64,000 nt of DNA, taken from contig CAWEGO010000001.1 of NCBI GenBank assembly GCA_963808725.1, positions 868,001-932,000 on the forward strand, in the 5' to 3' direction. Within the stretch, counting starts at the first letter, position 1. Each line of letters starts with the position of its first letter. This stretch comes from JAHFUA01 sp963808725. GTDB taxonomy: Bacteria; Acidobacteriota; Terriglobia; Terriglobales; Acidobacteriaceae. The position numbers and the translations under genes were made by a program. Below the pieces are notes generated by a model, which saw only the letters and a program-made list of their open reading frames with translations, was not told where the DNA came from and searched no databases. This document shows, piece after piece, positions 17,143 through 25,502 of this stretch.

Positions 17143-19519
17143 GTTCCCGCCCCTCAACCGCAAGAAACCGGTGAACCTCCGCCCGGGAAAGCGATGCGTC
17201 TGATCTGAACCCTTCCGCGGGAGGAGCGTCTGCCACCGTGGCGGTTTCGACCGGGCCGGAATTCAGATAAACGCTGATCCTCTGTTCCATTTCAGGCGGG
17301 AACTCCGGCACCGGCCCTGCCAGCTTCTTGCCGTACACGTTGAGCATAATTTCTTTGAACACCGGAAGCGCAACCCTGCCGCCGGTTTCTTTCGCTCCGA
17401 GGGAACGGTTGTCGTCAAAGCCGATGCGAACGGCGACGGTGACTCCTTCGGGGCCGTACGTGGAGCCCACGAACAGCGCATCCCGGAAGTTGTTTGTGGT
17501 CCCTGTCTTGCCCATAACCGCGATCGGGAACCCTTGCGAATCCAGCGCATGCGCCGTGCCGGTCGGTATGCGCACCACCCCGCGCAGCCCTTCCTGGATG
17601 AGCGCGAGCGCATCGTCGTCCACGATCATCCGAGGCCATTCATGCTTGTTGTCCACCGCCACTTCGCCCGACTCGCGAAGAATCTGCTCGATCACATGAG
17701 GCTGGGCGAGAATGCCCGAGGCCATGGTGCGGTAGGCATTCGCCAGTTCCAGCAGGCTTACTTCGGATGCGCCTAATGCCGTGGTGGCGTACGGTTGCAA
17801 GGGCGTCCGGATTCCCAAGCTCCGCGATGTTTGCAACACCTGCTCAATCCCAATCTGCGTTGCTATCCAAATGGCGACCGCGTTCCTGGATTCGGCGAGC
17901 GCTTCCCGAAGCGGAATCATGCCCTTAAATTGACCGTCGTAGTTGGAGATCCATTTCGTGGTCTGCTTCCCTCGGTCGGGCACGCTGATGGGTTCGTCGG
18001 GAACGATAGTTTCAAGGTTGAATATTCCCTGGCGAAAAGCAGCGAGATAGACGAAGGGTTTCATTGCAGAGCCGGGCTGGCGCAGGGATTTCGTGACCCG
18101 ATTGAAGTCGCTGTAGGAGTTGGCACGCTCCTGGTAGAACTCGCGTCCTCCGCTCTCGGCGAGGATGCTTGCATCACGGTTCCTCAGCACAATGACCGAG
18201 CCTTGGACGATTCCGCTTGCGCTCGGGTGCCGCTTCTCGTACATCAAGAGGCCATGCTCCAGCGCCTGGTTAACGATCTGCTGCACCCGGGCATCCACCG
18301 TGGAGTAGACCTGGATGCGCCCCTGGAGCAAGCTCTGAACGCTCACTCCCGTGCCGAGGCTTCTCAGTTCACTGAGCACGCTTTCAATCACGGCAGGCGC
18401 CTGCGGCCTGTTGTTCTTGCCTGGCGCGGCCACCAGGATGGGGTGCTGTTCGGCTGCTCGTGCGCTATCCGAGGATATAAAACCGCGCTTCACCATGAGG
18501 CCCAGGATCTGGTTGCGGCGATGCAAGACTCTCTCGCCGTCCCTGGCGCTGGGCGCATAGAACTGGGGCGCTTTTGCGATTCCCGCCAGCAGCGCTGCCT
18601 TGTCGGCGTCGTCGGCGGTGAAGCTGGCGAGAGGCCGTCCCCAGTAGTACTCGGCCGCACTCGCAAACCCGTACTGGCCATTTCCCATGTAAAGGAAGCT
18701 GGCGTATCGGGCCAGAATTTCCTCTTTGGCGCGGCGTTTCGAGCCGAAACGCTCTTGCATCGCTTTTTCCACCCACAGCGAGAGCCGAATTTCCTCCAGC
18801 TTCCGCGCCAGCTTCTTGGCGCTGCGTGCGCCGATCAAGTACGAAAGTGCGCCTGGCTGGAGCTGGTTTCCGTTTTCTTTGTCAGTGAGATCGCGGAGAA
18901 AATACGCCCGCACGAGCTGTTGCGTGATCGTGGAGCCGCCCTGCCGCAACATGACCAGGCTATCATCTTTGTCTTGCCGTCCCACCCGTGTGATACGAGT
19001 CGCCAGAGCTCCAACCCTGACTTTTTGCAGCACCCGAGGAATTCTGGAATAGTCCACACCGCTATGGGAGAAGAAATTCTTGTCCTCGGCGGCGAGAATC
19101 GCATCGCGGACAACCGGGGGAATGTCCCCATACTGCATGATCTGGCGGTGCTCTCTTGCCAGCTCGATCAGCGGCTGTCCGTTGGTATCGTAGACGTGTC
19201 CAATGGCGGGAAACTCAAAACGAGCGAAGGGCTCGATGTCAGGCAGGTCGGTCCGGTCAAAATAGACGTAATGGAGTGCCATCCCGAGGATAACGGCAGC
19301 CGTCACGGCTGCAATGCCGGTAGTGCCGATTGCCAAGCGAACCACCCAACGCAGCCTGCCCGAGGGAGTGCGATAGAACTTCCGGGCTGCCGCCAGGGTG
19401 CGCGCCCGCACACGCCCGAACCAAGCAAGACCACGGCTCGCATACGCGAGTAATTCCCTGCCGAAATCTTTGCGTATTCGCAGCATGCTATCCAGGTCCG
19501 GCAGGCTCGGCGTGCGCAT
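17120..19519 (-). CDS. Class A penicillin-binding protein (PBP1-type)
   Basis: This bifunctional enzyme builds peptidoglycan. The 799-aa protein has a cytoplasmic basic N-terminus, one membrane helix (about 58-84), a glycosyltransferase domain with catalytic glutamate in AAEDKNFF (E145) and STITQQLVR, and a transpeptidase with SAMK (S484), SRN (544-546) and KTGT (K671). The order and spacing are complete. The last 40 residues are charged and not conserved. The long opposite-strand frame in this gene is a shadow. The start used is ATG 19519; a TTG just before it is also possible. Confidence 0.9.
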   Translation of the reverse strand: MRTPSLPDLDSMLRIRKDFGRELLAYASRGLAWFGRVRARTLAAARKFYRTPSGRLRWVVRLAIGTTGIAAVTAAVILGMALHYVYFDRTDLPDIEPFARFEFPAIGHVYDTNGQPLIELAREHRQIMQYGDIPPVVRDAILAAEDKNFFSHSGVDYSRIPRVLQKVRVGALATRITRVGRQDKDDSLVMLRQGGSTITQQLVRAYFLRDLTDKENGNQLQPGALSYLIGARSAKKLARKLEEIRLSLWVEKAMQERFGSKRRAKEEILARYASFLYMGNGQYGFASAAEYYWGRPLASFTADDADKAALLAGIAKAPQFYAPSARDGERVLHRRNQILGLMVKRGFISSDSARAAEQHPILVAAPGKNNRPQAPAVIESVLSELRSLGTGVSVQSLLQGRIQVYSTVDARVQQIVNQALEHGLLMYEKRHPSASGIVQGSVIVLRNRDASILAESGGREFYQERANSYSDFNRVTKSLRQPGSAMKPFVYLAAFRQGIFNLETIVPDEPISVPDRGKQTTKWISNYDGQFKGMIPLREALAESRNAVAIWIATQIGIEQVLQTSRSLGIRTPLQPYATTALGASEVSLLELANAYRTMASGILAQPHVIEQILRESGEVAVDNKHEWPRMIVDDDALALIQEGLRGVVRIPTGTAHALDSQGFPIAVMGKTGTTNNFRDALFVGSTYGPEGVTVAVRIGFDDNRSLGAKETGGRVALPVFKEIMLNVYGKKLAGPVPEFPPEMEQRISVYLNSGPVETATVADAPPAEGFRSDASLSRAEVHRFLAVEGRELNRAELH

Positions 19520-19607
19520 CAAGGCGGCGGGAAAGCGGCGTCACCTTTGCGCGATGCGGCGCAATCGCCTCTTTCCCTCTCGTGTCCAATGTTTGTCCGC
19601 TTATCTC

Positions 19608-19799
19608 TTATCTACCGACGTGGATCCTGGAGAGCGAGGTAAAAAGCCCAAACACATTCAGGAGCCACACCACCACGGCGATGATGACGACCGCATTCAC
19701 GATCGACTTGATGGTGGCTTGCATGGGGATAAAACGATCCACCAGCCACAGGAGAATACCTACCACGATCAGGGCCATTACGATTTGCAGTAAAGGCAT
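19608..19799 (-). CDS. Small Thivi_2564-type membrane protein
   Basis: The 63-aa product has two hydrophobic helices split by RFIPMQATIKSIVN, like the Thivi_2564 family of small inner-membrane proteins (pattern LLWLVNxxIPMDxxIKxIxN). GAGAGGTCGATAGCTT precedes the ATG. The function of the family is unknown; members often occur near stress genes. Confidence 0.65.
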   Translation of the reverse strand: MPLLQIVMALIVVGILLWLVDRFIPMQATIKSIVNAVVIIAVVVWLLNVFGLFTSLSRIHVGR

Positions 19800-20048
19800 A
19801 AGCTATCGACCTCTTCTCTTCGCAGGCAGACGTTCCGAACCCGCCCAAGGCGTTGCACCAGTTTCTGCGCTGACCCAAAGAACTGTTACCGCCGGATGGA
19901 GTGGAAAGGAACCTGCGATCTCCGGTTTTGCTCAGGCGGAACCTGTGGGACTGTTTTCGCCTTGGCCTTGCTTACCTGGCCAGCATCCTAGAAGAGGCGA
20001 AGACGGACGTCTGTTCACTTGTGAACACATCCGTCGTGCTGCCTTGGC

Positions 20049-20273
20049 TCAGGCGACTCGGCGCGCATTTCTGTCAGGATGCTCACGCAACATTCTCTCG
20101 ATATGCGTTTGTAATTCGGTTGCCATATTCTTTTTGGCATCTTCGAAACTACTGCCACGGATGGTGATCGACGGTTTCTTACAGAGCCCCTTCCAGCCAT
20201 CACCTTCCGGCCGGAACTCGCAGTCAATCGGTACACTGGCGGTCACCTGCAGGCTCACTGCTCGAGAATCCAT
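20049..20273 (-). CDS. HicB-like small protein without partner
   Basis: The 74-aa product shows the alternating strand-strand-helix pattern of the HicB-type fold (FRPEGDGWKGLCKKPSITIRG then SSFEDAKKNMATELQTHIERML). The start at 20273 follows TGGGAGTAATT. No HicA-like toxin (about 60 aa with a glycine-histidine motif) was found beside it, so an antitoxin role is doubtful. Confidence 0.5.
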   Translation of the reverse strand: MDSRAVSLQVTASVPIDCEFRPEGDGWKGLCKKPSITIRGSSFEDAKKNMATELQTHIERMLREHPDRNARRVA

Positions 20274-20350
20274 AATTACTCCCATTCGAATCTGGGTTTT
20301 GCCGGCACAGCGGAAACGAACGCAAGCATTCCGTACGGGTCAGCACAGCA

Positions 20351-20953
20351 TCATGCTGGTGATCCCGCCCTGCCGGGTATCACCCGGAACTTTTCTTCGA
20401 CGATGAACTTGACCAGCGCGTTGCAGAAAATGCACTCCAGCGTGCGAAGGTCACGAACGGCCCGGTCGCTTTCCTCTGCGGGTATGGAGAAGGAACGCAG
20501 GCAGTCGGTGCAGGTGATTACATAATATTTCCCGTTGCGGGGAACCCAGACCGGCGCTCTGTCCCTCTGGATTGCCGGGCGCGGCGGAGCGACACCCAGC
20601 AACTCCGCAATCGTCGCAAACAGTTCCTTGGGCATGTGCGGCTTGGCAAGGAAGGCATCCGCGAGCACGCCCAATTCTGCGACAGGGGGCTCGTACTCTC
20701 CGCTTATGGCAATGGTTGGGATTTGAGGGAATCGCCGGCGAACGACGGAGAGAAACTCGAAGCCCGACATGTTAGGCATCTTCAGGTCGGTGAGAATCAG
20801 GTCAGGTAGCGCTCCCCGCATCTGTGCCAATGCGTCAAAACCGTCCTTTGCGCTGCGGACTTCATAACCCTCCTTGGAGAGTGACGTTTGCATGAGGTCT
20901 CTGATGGAAGGCTCGTCGTCGACGACGAGGAGGCGATATGGGAAGCCCGCCAT
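20351..20953 (-). CDS. Response regulator with C-terminal Cys-pair domain
   Basis: Residues 1-120 form a receiver domain: acidic pair VVDDEPSIRD, phospho-acceptor aspartate in DLILTDLKMP, threonine/serine in AISGEY and lysine in LAKPH. Residues 125-200 carry two CxxC pairs (CTDC and CIFC), suggesting a small metal ribbon, not a DNA-binding or enzymatic output. No sensor kinase is in the window. The 18-base box A is about 150 bases upstream. Confidence 0.75.
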   Translation of the reverse strand: MAGFPYRLLVVDDEPSIRDLMQTSLSKEGYEVRSAKDGFDALAQMRGALPDLILTDLKMPNMSGFEFLSVVRRRFPQIPTIAISGEYEPPVAELGVLADAFLAKPHMPKELFATIAELLGVAPPRPAIQRDRAPVWVPRNGKYYVITCTDCLRSFSIPAEESDRAVRDLRTLECIFCNALVKFIVEEKFRVIPGRAGSPA

Positions 20954-21280
20954 GCCTACACCCCCTTTACCCCGACAGAAATCGGAGCAGTGCGGACGCT
21001 CGGGTCGTCATCGATGACCAGAACTCGGGGTGTGGAGTCTTTCGCCATTGGGGGAGGGCCTCCGGCACCTTTAAAATCCTATCGACCGGCAGCTCTGCTT
21101 TCTGTTCAAAATTGCACACCCTCAGCCGATTTTTGCCGGCACCGCCTTAAACCCCGGATGTCCGACGCCATGCGCGGCTGCGCGGCGCGCTTCGGCGGCC
21201 GCAGCCTGGCGCTTCGCCACCCCTCAATCGGCCGCACTTTGACTTATAGCGATAAAAGCTCGCTCCTGTTATCCGACCAG
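20954..21280. other. 327-base gap without a supported gene
   Basis: This tract between the response regulator and the Gln-rich protein has open frames on the plus strand, but they are long GC-driven shadows. It contains box A at 21077-21118 and is otherwise unexplained. Confidence 0.5.
21077..21118 (-). promoter_or_regulatory. Shared box A with extended similarity to box B
   Basis: On the minus strand the order is TGTGCAATTTTGAACAGA, then GCAGAGCTGCCGG, then TAGGATT. Box B (22344-22387) has the same three blocks with the same spacing. It lies about 125-165 bases upstream of the response regulator start. Confidence 0.4.
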
Positions 21281-22231
21281 CTACATCGAGATGTTGACCG
21301 CAATGCCAACGCCGGGGTACCTAGTGTCATACAGATAGTAACCGTCGCCAACATAGTCCACGTAAACGTCGTCGGTTTCGTACCAGTTCGCTGCCCAGTC
21401 TCCCGGCCACGGGTCAACGCAACTGAACCAATAGCCACCGTACTGGAAGCGCGGAAACCCGCCAACCACCATGAAGGGCAGGTTGTAGATGAGGAATCCG
21501 TGATCCCGGCCATAGTTGCTGCGGAAATATGCGTCAGGAATGCGGTAGCCGCTGTAGCCGCCGCGTTGCTGCCAGGTGCGGTGATCGGACTGCCAGTTAG
21601 CTGCGCGATGCTGCTGCCAAGCGCCCTGCTGTGCGCGCTGCTGTTCTGGAGTGGCCTTTTGCTGTTGCGGCGCGCGCTGTTCCTGCGGCTTGTTCTGGTC
21701 CGGCTGCTGTAGTTGAGCGCGCTGTTGCTGCTGCTTGTTCTGGGTCTGCTGCTTCTGTTGCTGGGCTTTCTGTTGCTGCTGCTTGTTCTGGGTCTGCTGC
21801 TTCTGTTGCTGGGCTTTCTGTTGCTGCTGCTTGTTTTGGGTCTGCTGCTTTTGTTGCTGGGCTTTCTGTTGCTGCTGCTTGTTCTGGGTCTGCTGCTTTT
21901 GTTGCTGAGCTTTCTGCTGCTTGTTCTGATCTTGCTTCCTCTGTTGCTGGGCTTGCTGTTTGGGCTGAGCCTGCTGTTTGGGCTCGGCCTGCTGTTTGGG
22001 CTCGGCTTGCTGTTTGGGCTGAGCCTGCTGTTTGGGCTCGGCCTGCTGTTTGGGCTCGGCTTGCTGTTTGGGCTGGGCTTGCTGTTTGGGCTGAGCTTGC
22101 TCTCTGGGCTGTGCTTGCTTCTCAGGCTCTCGCTGGGTTTCGCCCTGCTGCTCATGCTGTGCGCATGCAGGAACTGCGGTCCCAAGAACCAAGAACAGAA
22201 ATGCGGTGCTGATGGCTCCGACTGTCTTCAT
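21281..22231 (-). CDS. Secreted Gln/Lys-rich repeat protein with conserved C-terminal domain
   Basis: The 316-aa product has a signal peptide (residues 1-24), a long low-complexity stretch (about 26-200) of short repeats such as AQPKQQAEPKQQ and then QQQKAQQQKQQTQNK in about four direct copies, and a folded end (about 220-316) rich in Tyr, Trp and Gly (GRDHGFLIYNLP, YGGYWFSCVDPWPGDW, DVYVDYVGDGYYLYD). The C-terminal part resembles a short periplasmic module seen in soil acidobacteria. GGAAGGAGCGCAGCTAA gives the ribosome site. The repeat tract is likely length-variable. The plus-strand Leu-rich frame is a shadow. Confidence 0.7.
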   Translation of the reverse strand: MKTVGAISTAFLFLVLGTAVPACAQHEQQGETQREPEKQAQPREQAQPKQQAQPKQQAEPKQQAEPKQQAQPKQQAEPKQQAEPKQQAQPKQQAQQQRKQDQNKQQKAQQQKQQTQNKQQQQKAQQQKQQTQNKQQQQKAQQQKQQTQNKQQQQKAQQQKQQTQNKQQQQRAQLQQPDQNKPQEQRAPQQQKATPEQQRAQQGAWQQHRAANWQSDHRTWQQRGGYSGYRIPDAYFRSNYGRDHGFLIYNLPFMVVGGFPRFQYGGYWFSCVDPWPGDWAANWYETDDVYVDYVGDGYYLYDTRYPGVGIAVNISM

Positions 22232-22343
22232 TTAGCTGCGCTCCTTCCGTGCCAAGTGTGATCCGTTGATTCCCTTAGCAGGCGGTTACGACCTGGGCGT
22301 CTGTGCAAGAAAAGAACACTTCGCCCGATCTTGGTCGTAGCAG

Positions 22344-22387
22344 AATCCTACGGGCCGGCAGCTCTGCCGTATGTACACAATTGCTCA
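22344..22387 (-). promoter_or_regulatory. Shared box B
   Basis: On the minus strand it reads TGAGCAATTGTGTACATA, GCAGAGCTGCCGG and TAGGATT, the same blocks as box A. It ends about 115 bases before the start of the Gln-rich secreted protein gene. Confidence 0.4.
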
Positions 22388-22404
22388 GGCTCAGATACTG
22401 CAGG

Positions 22405-23040
22405 TTACTTGCGCCCGCCCGCTGCGCGTTTGCAGACATAGGCCTCCGGTGCAGTGTAATGGCGGTTTTCGCGGAAGAAGGCGGTGCCTACGATGGCCAA
22501 CGCGTGGGTGTGGAACTGCTCGATGGTGATGGGGGCTCCGAAACCGCGGCCGTCGTATTGAGTCACGGAGACCAGGTTCAGCCCGGCGAGGGCGGAGTTC
22601 AACGCGCCCTCCAGTTCGAAGATGGCCTCCTGGCCGATCATGGAACCGAAGTCGCAGAGCACGCGGCCGCAGGAGCGATGGCCGTGCCCCAGCGCATGCT
22701 TGGCGGCAGCCGCAATGGCGGCGATGCTGGCGCTCACGTTGGACGTAATCTCCATCTGGATGATCTCGGGCTCCGAGCGAGGAACGCCGAGCATCTCCAA
22801 TCCATCCGACAGGGCCTCAGACGTGTTCTCGGCACAAGCCATGACTACGCCCTCGCGGCGAGCCACACCCTCCAGCAGGAAGCCGAGCAGGCGCTGTTGT
22901 TCGGCCTTGGTGTAATAAAAGTGAATCACACAGCCGCCCATGGAGACGCAGTAGCCGTTGATTTCGATGTTTCGGTTTTGCCAAATCACAGACGTGTGGC
23001 GTCCTACCCTTCCATACGACGGCAGCAGCACAGGTTCCAA
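22405..23040 (-). CDS. MEDS-domain protein
   Basis: The product (up to 211 aa) matches the MEDS (methanogen/methylotroph, DcmR sensory) pattern: HFYYTKAEQQRLLGFLLEGVARREG at the start of the domain and FFRENRHYTAPE at the end. The domain is thought to sense hydrocarbon derivatives or feed signalling. No HTH or kinase domain is attached. The start is uncertain: the frame opens with TTG at 23040 and has no good ribosome site, and later starts at 22941 would leave only the core domain. Confidence 0.6.
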   Translation of the reverse strand: MEPVLLPSYGRVGRHTSVIWQNRNIEINGYCVSMGGCVIHFYYTKAEQQRLLGFLLEGVARREGVVMACAENTSEALSDGLEMLGVPRSEPEIIQMEITSNVSASIAAIAAAAKHALGHGHRSCGRVLCDFGSMIGQEAIFELEGALNSALAGLNLVSVTQYDGRGFGAPITIEQFHTHALAIVGTAFFRENRHYTAPEAYVCKRAAGGRK

Positions 23041-23199
23041 ACTGGTGAATCTTCCAACGGCTGTAACTCAGTCATTTAGCACTGGTCGAAGCGGAGGGCA
23101 AGATTGGGGTACTCGCGGAGGAGAATCTCGATGCCCAATTCGGGCTGGAGGGCTCTCCGCAGCCTCTACGCCGTTTCAAATTGGAACGCAGGCAAAACC

Positions 23200-23229
23200 A
23201 AAAGGGCGACGCTGGCTTGCGTCGCCCTT
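23200..23229 (-). terminator. Rho-independent terminator
   Basis: A perfect 11-base stem (AAGGGCGACGC / GCGTCGCCCTT) is followed on the minus strand by TTTTGGTTTTG. It ends the transcript of the zinc-ribbon membrane protein whose stop is at 23252. Confidence 0.75.
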
Positions 23230-23251
23230 GACCGGCTCGGGGGAGAAAGAA

Positions 23252-23695
23252 CTATTCGGGTTTCGGACCGCCGGCAGCCTTCAACAGGATTCCCGCCAGG
23301 AAGGCTGCGATGGCAGCCAGCAGCCATTCGATCCGCCAGATCTGTACTGCCTGCCAGTCGAGCAAGGTGGCAGCCGTATAGACCAGCCCAGTGCCAATCG
23401 CGGCCAGGGTAGAGAGGATGCCCACGCTAAGGGCGATCACCGACGCTAGCGACAGGCCCAGCCGCTCCTGCAGGCGCGGAATGCTGAGGAATCGCGGCCA
23501 CTGCAAGCGGTGAGCCGCAGCCTGCGGTGCCCGCTCGCTGCCGCAGACATGGCAGAAACGAGAGCCTAAGGCGTATTCCGTGCCACAGCGCGCGCAACTC
23601 TCAGTTTGGACCGCAGGTATGGCTTCCTGTCGGGTCAGGAGCGGCGGTCTCCAGAACTCGCCGTGGCCGTGAACGTTGCTGGCTGTGGGTGCCAT
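23252..23695 (-). CDS. Zinc-ribbon protein with two membrane helices
   Basis: The 147-aa product has a zinc ribbon (CARCGTEYALGSRFCHVCG) near residue 34, a basic linker, and two membrane segments near the end (about 86-110 and 121-139). This ribbon-plus-membrane layout is common in acidobacterial and firmicute genomes with unknown role. The start at 23695 has AAGGTGTGGAA before it. A strong terminator follows. Confidence 0.6.
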   Translation of the reverse strand: MAPTASNVHGHGEFWRPPLLTRQEAIPAVQTESCARCGTEYALGSRFCHVCGSERAPQAAAHRLQWPRFLSIPRLQERLGLSLASVIALSVGILSTLAAIGTGLVYTAATLLDWQAVQIWRIEWLLAAIAAFLAGILLKAAGGPKPE

Positions 23696-23882
23696 TTCCA
23701 CACCTTTGCTTGGGTATACGCAAACCAATAACCAAATAACAAATAAGGTAACTCATTGTCGAACAGTAAGTTAAGGGGGTATGCCGCCAGCCCGCGCCGT
23801 TCTACCAGGCAAGAATTACGCGCGCCCCCGAAGGTTTTGGAATCCGCATACTATCGGCTAAACTGCCGGTAGCTCGGTTTTG

Positions 23883-25112
23883 ATGAGACTTAACGGTTTT
23901 CCCTTCGCAGGACGCCACTTCCTGGCCGGCCTCTTGGTGTGTTCGCTGGTTGCCGCGGCGGTAGCTCCGCTTCGCGGCGCTTCTCTCACCGGCCCTCCGC
24001 CGCAGGATGCGCTGACGCGCAGCGGTTTCGAGCACTACTACGACCTCGACTACGACGCTGCCATCAGCGATTTCGAGCGGGCGTTGAAGGCCCATCCCGA
24101 CGACCCCTTCGCCGTCAACCACCTGCTGAGCGCGGTGTTTTACCGCGAGCTCTACCGGGTGGGAGCGCTCGATACCAGTCTGTACTCGAACAACAGTTTT
24201 CTGCTCAAGAAGAAATTCCCCTTTGATCCCAAGGTGAGCGCTGAGGTCAGCCAGCTAACCGACCGGGCGCTGCTGCTCTCCGGGCAGCGGCTGGCCAAGG
24301 ACCCGCAAGACGAGCAGGCGCTCTACGCCCGCGGAATCAGCCGCGCCCTGCGCGCCGAGTACATGGCGCTGGTCGATAAGGCTTGGTTGGCAGCCCTACG
24401 GAACGCGATCGGGGCCCGTCGCGATCATGAGGAAGTTCTCAAGCTGGCGCCGGATTACGCCGATGCCAAGACCATCGTGGGCGTGCACATCTACGTCGCC
24501 GGCAGCTTGCCCTGGGCCATCAAGGCGGCGGCCTCGCTGGTGGCGCTGAATGGAAACAAACAGAAAGGCATCCAGTATCTCTACGACGCGGCTAACGCCG
24601 GCGGCGAAACCAGCGTGGATGCGCGCGTCGCGCTGGCCCTGTTTCTCCGCCGCGAGCAGCGCTACGATGAAGCGCTCACGCTGGTGCGCGGCCTGGCCGC
24701 TTCCCATCCTCGCAACTTTCTCTTCGCGCTGGAGGAGGCCAACATCCTCAAAGATGCCGGCCACGGGCCCGAGTCGGCCGCCGCTTACCGCAAAGTGCTT
24801 GCCCTCGGCCGCCAAGGCAACGTGTACTACCATCCTCATCTCGAGCTGGCTGCCTTTGGACTGGGCGAGGCGCTGCGCGGACAGCGCGACTTCGCCGGCG
24901 CCGCCGAGGCCTACGAGTCCGTGCGCGAGTCGCCTTCCGCCGACAGCGACCTGGTCGAAAAGGCGAACCTGGCGGCGGGAGAGATGTACGACCTCCTGAA
25001 CAAGCGCGAGCTGGCGGTAAGCAAGTATCAGGCGGTTATCACCGCCAACGCCGGCTCGTCCAGCGCCGAGACCGCCCGGCGGTACTTGAAAGAGCCGTAT
25101 CGAAATCCCTGA
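23883..25112 (+). CDS. Exported tetratricopeptide-repeat protein
   Basis: After a signal peptide (about 1-33) the 409-aa protein consists of TPR-like helix pairs, for example YYDLDYDAAISDFERALKAHPDD, ALALFLRREQRYDEALTLVRGLAA and GEALRGQRDFAGAAEAYESV. Such repeats serve protein contacts. A TTG precedes the ATG; the ATG at 23883 is preferred. It points the same way as PspC, the hydrolase and aroA, and may head that run. Confidence 0.7.
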   Translation: MRLNGFPFAGRHFLAGLLVCSLVAAAVAPLRGASLTGPPPQDALTRSGFEHYYDLDYDAAISDFERALKAHPDDPFAVNHLLSAVFYRELYRVGALDTSLYSNNSFLLKKKFPFDPKVSAEVSQLTDRALLLSGQRLAKDPQDEQALYARGISRALRAEYMALVDKAWLAALRNAIGARRDHEEVLKLAPDYADAKTIVGVHIYVAGSLPWAIKAAASLVALNGNKQKGIQYLYDAANAGGETSVDARVALALFLRREQRYDEALTLVRGLAASHPRNFLFALEEANILKDAGHGPESAAAYRKVLALGRQGNVYYHPHLELAAFGLGEALRGQRDFAGAAEAYESVRESPSADSDLVEKANLAAGEMYDLLNKRELAVSKYQAVITANAGSSSAETARRYLKEPYRNP

Positions 25113-25178
25113 GATTTTTAAAGCGGGAACGGAACCGCCGGCGTCCGCCATCGTATATACAATGGGAGAGGAGCGCTT

Positions 25179-25499
25179 ATGTACTGCAACTACTGTGGCA
25201 AGGTGATCCAGGACGACGCGCAGCTCTGCGCCTACTGCGGCAGGCGTGTGGCCGCCGTGGCGGCCCGCAAGCGGCTGGTGCGTCCCCACGCGGGGAGAAA
25301 AGTCGCCGGCGTCTGCCTGGGTTTCTCGGAGTACTTCGATCTGGACGTCAGCCTGGTGCGGGTGGTGTGGCTGGTGGGCGCGTTCCTGTCCGGAGGCGCG
25401 GGCCTGATCGCCTACATCATCGCCTGGATCGTAATGCCCAATGAACCGCTGCTGCTGCCGGCCGCGCCCGTCAGCGCCGAACGCGTCCAGAATCCCTGA
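25179..25499 (+). CDS. PspC-domain protein with N-terminal zinc ribbon
   Basis: The 106-aa protein starts with a zinc ribbon (MYCNYCGKVIQDDAQLCAYCG), then a PspC domain: KVAGVCLGFSEYFDLDVSLVR and two hydrophobic stretches ending IAWIVMPNEP. PspC proteins sit in the inner membrane and respond to envelope damage in the phage-shock response. GGAGAGGAGCGCTT is the ribosome site. No pspA is in the window. It is spaced 3 bases from the hydrolase gene, so the two are likely co-transcribed. Confidence 0.8.
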   Translation: MYCNYCGKVIQDDAQLCAYCGRRVAAVAARKRLVRPHAGRKVAGVCLGFSEYFDLDVSLVRVVWLVGAFLSGGAGLIAYIIAWIVMPNEPLLLPAAPVSAERVQNP

Positions 25500-25502
25500 A
25501 GC

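Noticed and set aside
17795..19453. A 552-codon plus-strand frame inside the PBP gene
   Set aside because: All PBP motifs are on the minus strand; the plus frame has no family pattern.
21720..22110. Possible CRISPR array from evenly spaced repeats
   Set aside because: The repeats are tandem, in frame and encode Gln/Lys words; there are no unique spacers and no cas genes.
21713..22261. Leucine-rich plus-strand frame that looks like a membrane protein
   Set aside because: It is the antisense reading of the Gln-rich repeats (CTG/TTG words), not a real membrane protein.
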